Below the pieces are notes generated by a model. It ran no database searches and had not been told where the DNA came from. It was given only the letters and a program-made list of their open reading frames with translations. From Dastarcus helophoroides (Eukaryota > Arthropoda > Insecta > Coleoptera > Bothrideridae): a stretch of 64,000 bases of DNA. The stretch covers positions 744,001 through 808,000 of the forward strand of contig CM053332.1 in the NCBI GenBank assembly GCA_028583605.1, read 5' to 3'. Position 1 is the stretch's first letter. Each line of letters begins with the position of its first letter. The translations under genes were made by a program, and so were the position numbers. Positions 49,701 through 61,700 of this stretch are shown here, piece by piece.

Positions 49701-52700
49701 TATTATTAGGTATTTAATAATACTATTACTTTTTTCTTTTTTTCCTTCACTTCAGTATAGTTTTTATTCTTAGGCCTCAAACTCCGTGTAAGTAAATTCC
49801 TAGAGCAATTCAAGTAAAACATTTAGGGGTACCTGCGTAAATTCTCAGATAAAGATATGTAAACTCTTGGTCACATACAGATTTATAACTTGATACGGAT
49901 TTTTAACTCTATGCAAATGGTCCTGAAAATTTGTGACTATGAATAATTTTTAATCTATAAGATTTAAAACTGAAAAGATGAAACGCATGCAATACATGGT
50001 TAATTCATGCATGAATAGATTTTATTGTTTTGAGTGACATGAATATTTCACCCAAGTATTGCGTTAGTTGGTTGTCTCGACTATCATACTGAGATAATAA
50101 GCCTTGTATATACGAATATATACAAGTTTCTTACGATGCAATTGAAATCTAATTTCATTAGAATCTAATGAAAACCAGACTGCAACTGCAAAGTTCACGT
50201 AGATGAGGCAAAGCTTGTATCACGGGTTGCATCGCAACATCCATAAACACAAACGTCCTCGGCGTGACTTTACTTTCATCTAGTTTTGACAAATGACCAA
50301 TTAAATGTTCTGTAATTAAACAGTTAAACGTTCTTAAAATTGAAAATATGTACAACCGTAACCATAGACTAGTTTTGGCCTCATCAGCTTGGTACGGTGG
50401 TTGTATACACTTGGAAGTGTATACAACCACCGTACCATGTCTAAATCCGTCAGAACACAAAATATTTCCTATGTTTTCACTATTAAGTAAGACACAGTGT
50501 ATATCAACTTGGCTTCCATTATTTTATGTTGGTTAAGAACCCCAATTTAACATATTTTTTCCACAAACTGTGATCAGAATCTTGTGGCAAGGCATGTTAG
50601 GCCTTAAAGTGCATATTGTCAACGATTCCTCCTACTTTACAATTGCAGAGATATTATTGAAGTATGTATTCTTTAGATTTTGCCATTCCTCTTATGAGTA
50701 TTTCCACAATTTATCAAAACTGGAAGGCAAACGACTACTGACATTCCTGTAACTAATTCACTCCAGACTAACTTTATGGGAGACAGATCTGGTGATTAGA
50801 AGAGAATTTCATTGTTTGTAACATTTTTTCGTTTTTTTCTTTCAAGAAAACATGAAATGAAGGCTATTGCATCTTCCTGCAGAAATTTTGAATATTTATT
50901 TAATGTATTTAATGTTTTGGTAATTTTCCGCAGAGACTTCCTATTGAGAACATCTATAAACCATAGTTTGCCAACACCATGTTAACATTTGACACAGTAC
51001 ACACTTCGGAGGTCCTTTCGTTTTTTGACCTGCGTACAAATATTCTTCAAATAGATCCTAATTTCTGAAATTTTGATTTCACCCATCCAAAGAACCGTAT
51101 CTCACTGATCAGTTGTCCAATTTTTATTTTTGAGTCATTCTGATTTATTTGCTTTATGTTTAGCTGCTAATTTAGGTGTTATTTTAGTAACCGCAGGTCT
51201 TTTTAAGGTAACAAATAGTAAACGTCTCTGAATAGTCGTAGTCGAGGCTGCAATTCTACACATCTCATTTAAAGTAGCAGTAATTTGGAAGCAGTTAAAA
51301 GTCGATTTTGTTTAGAAAACAATGTAACAAACTCATCTTTTTGCTTTGAAATGACTCTCTGAATCGTCCTGACCATTCTGTGTCCTTATTTGTTCCCATC
51401 TTGGGCTTCCAAACAGGAATGTAGTGTGCAGTTTTGTAGGAAATTCCAAAGTTTTTTGGCAGTTGCTGCCCACTACATCCTTTATCGTGTAGAGTATAGG
51501 TACCACTTCGCTCTTCACTGTTCAAGGCTCAAGTATCTTCTCCTTGCATGTTTTTAAACCAAAACAACCCAACAAACCAGTATTACACACCTTCGCTAAT
51601 ATTGTAGTTCATAAAGTTTGAAAATCAAAAGTAAAATTGACTGAGTACACCTGCCAAGAGGCTATCCAATTTAAAATTGATAGTTAAACTCACCTGTTAT
51701 GTGTAAACAACTTTTGTTTGCATTTGAAGAAGAAAGTTTTAAACTGTGTGTTCAGCGGTCAATATAAAGAATTTCCAAGAAATGAGCTCCAAAAAGTACG
51801 AAATTTCCACTAAGAGTCGTAGTGACCAATAAATATTTATTACAAGTGATTACTTTCTTAATTATTTTGGAAGAATTTTTAAATTTTACAAAAATCGGTC
51901 TCCTTCCAATTTTTTGGACGATAATGAATATTCATTATTTATTAAATCATGCCAACAATTCAGTAATTAAATATAAATTTAATTTAATTACCTTTCATGC
52001 CAATTTTCGAATTGCATTTTATACGCAAGAATTCAGCTCTATTCTGCATATGATTTCTTAAACAATGTCGAATAGACCTCTGTTGAACAAAGTTAGCGAG
52101 TTGATATTCTTTCCTATACTCATTGTGCAATAAAATTGAAATATATATCTTAGCTGTTTCGTAAATCAGCAGTAATGGTGAAGCGTTAAACTTCGAGGAA
52201 AATTAACACCCCAATATTATTTTATTACCAGGATAGATATCGAGGAAATCCATTGCTTAATAACATCGAATTCAGGGAATTTTAAAGATCCACACTCAAC
52301 TTCCTAAGGGTCGGTTTATGACAGATAAATCGAAAATATATTTACCACCTTCACTATCTTCTTTCAGTTAGTTAGTAGTTACTTTCGTTTTGTGATATAT
52401 TATGGGAATGAATATTTGTTTGATTAACGGCAACTTGTTTCAATATGACTTTCATTCGTAATGTTTACCATCGATTCCGTAGCCTTTAAATTGTTGGAAA
52501 GTTTTGCTAAACAATGCGCCTAAAATTAAACAAATTTCATGGTCGTAATAGTAAGTCATAAACGTGAGTGCATACAAATTAGCTTTATACAATTTGTTAA
52601 ATGAATTTTAGATTAATATTTCTTGAAAGTTATACACAGCTTTTCTATAAGCCTAAAATGTTTAAGATACCTTAAAAACTAATTTCAAATTGACATGTCT

Positions 52701-55700
52701 ATATAACTAAAGCAGGCACACTTTAACCTTAGAGAAACTGTATTTGTAATAGTAGAGAGTTAGCCTTATTTTAAATGGAACATCTTGTCTACTTTTGAAG
52801 TAACAAATAGATTTTTAAGAGACAAATTTAAAACTTTAAATAAATCAACAAGAAGGGTGAATATACCAATAAAAACTAATAAACTGAAAAATTGAAAAAA
52901 GCTTTTTTACAAGATAGCCTACCTCTAAGATTTTAGGACGTTGTTGAAAGCTATGTCATCAAATATCAAGTATTTCTTTTGCGTTTATGTCTTGAATATT
53001 AATCTATTTTTGTAAACCCGATTCTTTAAATTATCCCATAAATAAAAGCAGGGCTTTGAACCGGAACTAAACCGAAAACCCCAAAAAAACCGTTATTTTG
53101 GTCGAAACCGGAACGCAACCGAAAAAAAATTGCGCTTTATTTCGGTTCGCCGAACTTATATACTTAAAATAGTTTTTACTTTATACCTAAGATTGGATTT
53201 TTTTTGAAACTTCAATATTTTTTAAAAACATTGACACAATTCCGTACAACTTTTATCTCAACTTCATCCCTCACTTCTGATTAGATTAGAGTAAAAACTC
53301 ACAATTTCCAGAAAATATTGACTTTATTTTTAAAATTTCAAACCAAATTGAAATTATAAGTTTTAACTTGAATTTTTTTAAAAGATTTTCGACTTTTTCT
53401 TGAAATTTGGACCTTTATCTGGAAATTACTCGAAATATTTTTTTCTTTCTCTAAAATTTCGAATTTAAAATAAAAAAATTCCCTGTTGTGTCTTTCGAAT
53501 AAAGTAGTAGTGTGTTTTTCGTTCAAGCTAGGAAAACCGAGTTTTCCTTGCAAGTTTTTTTGCAAATTTAAGTTTTTCTGGAAACTCATTTTAAAAAATT
53601 CCAAATTTACTTCTTTCTTTAAATTTTAATTTTCTTTTCCAATTTTAATATCTATATTTTTTTATTAGTCCAATTTTTGAGTTTCTGTGAATTGTTTTCC
53701 TTCAAAGTCCACTTTGATTTTAGTATTCCAATTTTCTTTCGAAATCCCAGATTTAAATTCCTGCTGCCGACTTCCTAAATCTTCCAAAAATTTCAGGATA
53801 TTACTTTTTCCCAAAATTTTTGCTAAAATCTTGCAATTTCTTTAACCTAGAAATTTTTAAATTTCACGTCAAAATTTCAGTAAAAAATCCAACATGATGT
53901 TCCAATTTAAAGCCGGAATCTTGGCATTGGCGTCGAAATTTTTACAGTAAACTTGAAATGGTGACATGTTAGAAAATGTATAATTTAAAGGTGCAGTGAT
54001 TTTGTTTACGTTAAAATAGTAAATTTTATTTTGAAAACTTTGATTTTTTTCTCAAGATTTCGACTTTCGCCTCAAAATTGCGATTTGTTTAGAATTTAGA
54101 AGTCAAAATTGTGTATTCTCTTAAATATTAGGTAATTACTTTTGCTAAACTTCTGGCATAAGTTTTGCCCTTGAAGGTTCGGCCCTTTGCTCCTTGAACT
54201 TTTGTGTACAAAATCCTTTCTAAAAAGGTTAAATTCATTCACAAACTTTTTAGCTACAGCTGAAAGTATTTCTAAAATTTGCGTTGATTTTAAAATTTTC
54301 ATACAAAATTTATGTTTTGAAATAATTAAAATTGCACATTTTGGGTAATTTTTTATCTTTATTCGTGTATGTTAGCAAAAGTTTGATTTAAAAAAAAAGT
54401 GTTAATTTTATGCAAAGAGTTTGTTATTTTTTATTTTCAATATTAATTCAAGATCTCGAAAACATATCCAAATTTCAAGAAAAAATATTCTGGAAAAACT
54501 TCAATTTTTGAGGAAAAACAAACTAAATTTATGACAAACAATTTTTTAAAATTATTCTCAAAATTTCGAGTCCTGAAAATTTCGAGCTTTCGAACTAAAA
54601 GTTGAATATTCGAAAATTTCAAATTTAAACTTATATTTGTCAATTTCTTATATTCGCTGATAATTTCGAAAAAAATGTCTGCAATTAAAGAATAAAAGTC
54701 AACATGTCGATAAACAGGGTTAGGAGGTTGCTAGAGAAATACTAAATTTTGTTTAAAGTCGAAAAAATAAAAATGAAAATTACATGCAAGTCTAAATTTA
54801 AAACTTCGAAAAAAAAGTGAAATACATTAAATAAAACTTTCTGAAAAATTTTAGTTTTTATAAATTGTGAAGTTTTCAGTCACGACTTCTAAATTAGGGT
54901 AAACATTTTGAAAACTTTTTTTAAAATAAATTTGAAGTTCTTTTTTTGAAATTGTGACCGTCCCACAAAATCTTGATTCAAAACTTTTTATTTTATAATT
55001 TTTGGCCTTTTTTATTTTCATTTATTTTTTTAATTTGATCTTTTTAATCGAACGTTCTAGACAACAAAGTCGATACAGTAAAAATCAATTTTATTAGAAA
55101 AAGCAAGTCAAAGTCAAAACTTCAGTGGAGAACCAAAATTATGAAAGAAAAAGAGCCCTCAAATTTTTTATTTCAATTGCCAAAATCTCAACATTCTAGA
55201 ACTTTTCAACTCTGGGGTATATAATGTAAGATTTTTATGAAAATTCTGAGTTTAATTTTGAAATATCTAAATCCGAAATTCAGATTTAGTTTTTTTGTAA
55301 AGTTTGGGTTTTTCTTGAAATTTGAACTCAAATTGAACTTAAAATTCAGAGTTTCGGCATGAAATTTTTAAACTTGAAAAATAGAAATTTTTTTCTTCAA
55401 TTGTAGGCAAGGTCAGAGTAGTTACAACATCACATTTTCTAAATTATGTCCAAAATTCAATTTTTAATTCGAAAAACATTTAAAAATCAAAAAATGAGAC
55501 ACCCGGAGCTGGACCGAAAACCGAAAACCGGAAAAAAACGGTTATTTTTGTCGAAACGAAAACCGGAACTGAACCGATATAATGTTTTTTCCGGAAAGAA
55601 ACCGAAAACCGGAATGAAAAAAATAGCGGTTCGAAGCCCTGAATAAAAGTCTAAAAGGGTGATTTCTGGGGATTAGGCAGGCCATTCTACCGTGTGTATA

Positions 55701-58700
55701 AAAAGTTTTCTAATCTTGTGTGCCCCTGTCATTTTGGTCATGTTTACGTTCTACCTTTTCTTGATCGGTATTTTAAATAGACGGGTAAACAAATATAACC
55801 TTTGGTGGAACAGACTAATCCTTGGTTATCTTAAAAAATTGAAATACAAATCTTGTCCCCTAAAACCAAGAAAGATTAAAAAACACAATAAGAGTTGCTC
55901 TAACGCGTTTCGATAGCCAAACCATCATCTTCAGGAAGATACTGATCTCCCTGATGATAATAACTTGACTATCGAAACGCGTTAGACTAGAGAGATACTG
56001 ATTTCCCTAATGATGCTAGCTTGGCTGTCCAAACGTGTTAGAGCCATCTTTGTTGTGTTTTAATCTTTCTTGGTTCCAAGGGACAAGATTTGTATTTCAA
56101 TTTTTAAACATAACCTTACAAAATATTTTATTGATTTGATTTTACAATGGAAGACAAATCCTTTATTTTTGCATCCTACTTTCAAAACGCCCAAAAGAGG
56201 AATAGTGAATGAACCTTTTCCATTACCGATAGTACTGCAGAATTTTTATATCAAGGTTAAATGTCAATTTGGTGAGTACAAACAAGTAAGGAATATTCAT
56301 GAACATGTTAAAAAGTGACAGTAAGCCACTAGATTAGAAAACTTTTTGTACACTTGATATTTCACCTTCTGGTTCAAATATTTGGGCATTTCATAAAGAA
56401 AATGTATTTTTTGTAAGTATTAGTTTTACATACATTTAGTCGAGTCGTTTTGATATACTCCTAATATTTGTTCGCTTCTTTTTAACAACATTAAGGATAA
56501 GCCCATTTACTGGCGAGGGCTATCGGTATTTATAGTATATTGCTTAAAGACACCATGGTCTCCAGTAAGATGAAATTTAAAACCTAGAAAAATTATTAAT
56601 TAATGCTAAAATGAAATATGTCTTAAATCATAGGAAACGACTGTTTCAATTTCTGATTTCTTATGAAAAATAAAGGATAGTTGTAAAAAAAGTTTTTTCG
56701 AATATTAAACATTTTTTGAGTAATTCATGTTTGTGTAAAAGAGTCAACTTAGAGGGTAGTGTAAAAACATCCATTATGGTAAGGACATACATTATGGACA
56801 AATGATTTTTTTCGAAATTATTTACAAATAACTCCTTAATTAAATTCCCTACTTAGGTTTTCAAAACTTATACAGGGTAATCAAAAAATTAATTCGCTTT
56901 TAGAGAATTTTGAATAGCGAAAATTCACTTATTTTAAATGGGACACCTCTTATTTTTTCTTAGGATCAAATTGGCTTTTTAAATATCTAAAACTTTTATT
57001 AAATACTAACTATGTCAAAAATTACTTGTTATCGAAATATTCTCACCTGTCTTGATCAGACTGTAAAATTTATCAATTTCCAATAACATCTCGACAAAGA
57101 AGCTTTGCAGCTAATATTTTGTTCAAAATTGGCACTTTAGTCACCACCAATAACTCTTGATTATGCCTTGATTTTTTTCTGGTGCAGTTTATCAAAGATG
57201 GCATTTGTAAACTCTAAAGAAATCCCAAGAGATATTGAAAATGTGTGAAAATTTAAATCAGAAACGATCCAAGTAACTTAGGTAATGTTCACAAATGTCT
57301 TCAGATTATTTCGCGATAGGATTCAAAAAAGCATAGAAAAAAAAACGAAAGATATTTTGAACATCTTTTATAATGCTGCTTTAAATTTACTTTTTTTGTG
57401 ATACATGTAACATTTATAAAAAAAGGCAATCAAACGTGAATGAAAATAACACTACTTCGCAAAGAAGTTACAGAGAATATCTAACATTTATAACATTATA
57501 TTTAAAAATTTATATCGAAAATTATAAATATACTTATTACAAGAAGCTAGAGTGTTTGTTTATTAGGTATTAAAATATTATAATAGGTACACACACATAT
57601 ATGCATTAACTTTAACTTCTTCACTTGCTTCAACGTTGTGTCACTCCTACATTGATGCAGTTTTTTGGTAGAATATTTATTTTATTATTTTCGATAATAA
57701 TTATAACGTTTAATTATTTTCCTATTATACATATATCAGGACATTTTTGCATATTACAAGCAATACATTTTATGGAAAATAGTGGAATAATTTGTGAAAA
57801 AAATTATATGTCCATGGTGTATGTCGTAAACGTAATGCATTTTTTACATAACGCGGTAAATTGCCTGTTTCTCACAACCATCTGGATAACTCAAAAATTG
57901 TTAATTATCCGAAAAAAAACTTTTTTCAACAGTTTCCATTTATTTTTTCAAGGAATCAGAAAATCAAATGAAAAATACAGGTTGTAGGTTAAAAAAATGA
58001 AATTGGTGCATGTACAGTTAAAATAAAATATCCTGTATACTCCGCCATATTTTAATTTTGTAGAGCTTTGGAAAAGAGGAGGAATTGCTCCATAAATCTT
58101 TTCTGTAGCTTCAGTCGCAGCTAAGATATCTTACTATTCCGCACTAGGTGGACACCCTGTACATTAGTTGTATTTAAATTAACAATATTGGTTTATTTGC
58201 GCTAAGGTTTTAAACAATAATTTTTGATAATGAAGAAACCTAAACTTTTGTAATAGGACGAGAAAAATTCCGTCTCATCTTGCCGCTTTTTATTGCCCAT
58301 TCAACCCCTATGGGATGACAATTTCCGATGCTAGCTTCCAGCCCCTAAGGCGATATTTTTCCTTAGGACTGGCGTTATCGGTGTTATCTGATGAAGGCTT
58401 CTCATTGAAGCCTAGGAAGTGTGTTCCCAGTAAAAGCTTCAATGTATCCTCCATCGTTTTAGTATATTGTCTTGTGGTGGTTTTTAAACAGCTTGCTTGA
58501 GCTGGTTTATTTGTGAATAGGATCCTGGCTAGTCTAGAAGCCTTAGTGGAGTTTTATATTTCCTAGCAGTACTCTTTCCAACTTTTATTTTTAACGGAGT
58601 TTGTAGCCTTGCTATATTCCTTTTGCAGGTTTGTGAAGGTGACCCATTCATTTTCCACACTGCTGTTTCTTGACTTATTAAAGGCTTTCCTTACCTTAGG

Positions 58701-61700
58701 TCTGAGTTCCGTTAGGTCTTTAGTCTATCAGATAACCTCTGACTTCCGAATTCTGTTTCTCACAAATCAGTTTTCTTCAAAGGTCTTGATACTTTGCTGG
58801 ATTACTCTAGCAGCTGCCTGAAGTTGCTTCTTTGTGTGTAAGCTGAAAGGGACGTGCTGCAACCTATACTCTAGGGCAGCCATATACCCATTACAGTTTG
58901 AAGGTCTTGCATTTTGACTTTGTTCTGTAATTTTTTCGTGACAGAGTGTGATCTGAATCTGCCTGTGGACCGATTCAGAAAGTTCATCTGTGACCATCCA
59001 GCTCTGGACCGCATGGGCAATTTTCCGTGTCACAAGGGTCACGTTTATAGTTTTCTGTCTTCTACAGTCCAGGAATGCAGGCCCATTACCTCGATTAAGT
59101 ATAATGAGCTTTGTATCTAAGAGGAATTGATGAAAACTTTCCTCTCTACGGTTGAGGTCAGAACTATCCCACGTTACGTAGTGTGCGTTCGCATTGCATC
59201 TCAGGAGAAGATTTAGCCTTTTATGTTCTGAGTTTCTAATCAGCCTCCTAGTGTGCATGTATACTGCCGCCACGAGTACTTCCAAATGATTGTTATTCAG
59301 TACTTTACACTCACTTGTATGACACATAGAGCTCCACTACTGAGTTGTGGCATGAAGACTACATTCAGCCCTTTGGCTAAAATGTAGGTCCTTACTTTTT
59401 TGTTTATGTTGGCGTGGCATAAAATACCTTGCCCTTCCAAACCATGTATTTTATTATTCAAGGGCCAGGGCTCTTGAATTATTGATAAACTTGTTTCCAT
59501 TATTGAGAGCTGCCTTATAAAAATTGGCAAATTTGCCTTACAGTGATGGAGGTAGAGAGTTAGTTATTACAAAAATCAAGGTCACCTTTTTCCAGGAGGT
59601 GTAGCTTTTTTCTCCTTCTTGCTGAATTTCTCGATTAGCTTTAGAGCCGCTCTAAGAACTCTGCAGTGAGATCGAAACTTGCAGACTTTCAGGCCTGTCA
59701 TTGCCGACTTGGGTATTAGAGCAGAACAGTGGGAGATTTTGGCCCTAATGATATTTACTGCCCCGCACCACGATCTAGCTAGAGACCTGCAGCTCTTTAT
59801 TACGTTGATCTAAGAATCACAAGGTTATTTCAAATTTTAATTCGAAGTCTTCCACATGGATGACTACCTGGTTACGCTTTGAAAGGTTATCTGCCGGTAT
59901 TGCCCTCAGGATCATTTCTTCGTTCAATTTGTCCTCTGGAAATGGGCTTTTCGGCCACACTCCAGAGGCTTCCTTATTACAGCCAACTATTGCTGAATCG
60001 TCTCTTTCTCATATTTCTTCGAATAAGAGAAAGGCACTACCCACCAGTATACCAGCAATGAGTTCCCGTATAAGTATATTGGTTGACTCAACTTCGATTT
60101 TATTTTAAAGCTTTAAATATTTCTTTCAACACCTTGAGTTTAATTTCAAAATTTCAATTCTTTTTAATAATCTTGAAGCTTTGAGTGTTTCTAGTATAAA
60201 AGTTAAAATTTAGCGAAAAAGTTGTTGTGATTTTTTTTAAAGCTTTAAATATTTCTTTCAACACCTTGAGTTTAATTTCAAAATTTCAATTCTTTTTAGG
60301 AATCTTGAAGCTTTGAGTGTTTATAGTATAATATACAGATAAGGAAAATTTTTCATTGTCCATATAAAACGCTAAGAATTGTCCCTTCTATAGTTTTCTA
60401 CGGCCGCTGAACGTATTCCCCTACTTTGACACAGCAGGCTCGTATTTTCCAGTTTAGATGTTAGAAAAAACTCATCGAGAGTTTTACAACAGACTGGAAT
60501 ATCATTTAGCACAATCCGGCGGCCTATTTGAACTCCTTATATTATAATATTTAAAGAGTTATTATGTTATATTCTTCATTAGAGTTATTATTTATTTTGT
60601 TTAGGAAATCTCGTTTATTTATTTTGGTTATCAAAGAATATTAGTTTTATTTTGCCTCGAACGTTGATTCAATCAACGGACTAAAAGAACAAGCAGCATG
60701 TGGTACGCAAATTTTAATAAAATTGGTGCCTGCCACTAGTAATCCCGTAACAAAACACGTTAGAAGCTATAATGTACTACTGAAATCTTCACCAGCACTA
60801 ATCGCTGCGCTCTGCGTTGAATTGTTTACACCGATGTAGGAGAATACAAAGCGCCGCCCATCTATCCCATTATTAGCTCTCAATGTTAAATCTCTTAATA
60901 ACATTCTCCGTATGGACAGTGTTTGACCTTCCTGATGTGTATATAGTCTAGTATAATTAGTTCAAAGTTTAATATTCCAGTTCAAATTAAAGCTTTGAGA
61001 TTAATGAAAAAATATTTAATTTAAGTTTAACCGCTTTTGATTTTATTAGATCTCTTCACTTTGTTCTACACAACTCGAACGCTGAAAAATCTTTTAACAA
61101 ACAAATTAACAGACTTGCGCCATCTGTCGGAAAGAAACGGTGGACTAAACAAGCATTTTGCAAATAGAATATATTCTAGGACGCAATGTTCTTTGTACAC
61201 TTGTTCAATTCTGCCATCCGTGGTTTATTTATTTTGTGTGCACTTTTGTCGCAGTTTAGTAACAAAAATATAAACTATTAACGTTTTTACATGAAAAAAG
61301 TACTCTTATTGAAATTTGATATTGTCAACGGTTTTCAAGTAAAATGCATTTTTATATCTGGATGAATTAAAAAGGCTCGCCCAAAAATCTGGGATGTGTC
61401 ACTTAGGTGGTTTTGAAGTAAAAGAAAATAAAATTAGTTGAAATGTTCTTTTAAAACAAATTACTTTTTACTAATATTGAACTAATTTTGACTAATATTT
61501 AAATAAATAAATTTGTAAATATCTAACAAATAACGAGTTTAAAAATATTAGCTGTTGTTTACAGAAATTGCTAAAAAAACATTGAAATGTCAATACTATT
61601 TATTTTCTTTCATATTAATGCCAATTATGCCATTACATCTCATATTTTTGGGCTAGCGTTTTTCATACATCGAGATATAAAAATGCATTTTACTCGAAAA

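Noticed and set aside
57625..57987. 120-codon hydrophobic plus-strand ORF
   Set aside because: Begins with TTG, is driven by T-rich codons, has no recognised motif, no splice context and lies among transposon debris. A chemoreceptor fragment cannot be excluded but is not supported.
58914..59120. Plus-strand ORF opposite the LINE endonuclease
   Set aside because: The minus strand carries the recognisable endonuclease motifs; this is its antisense.
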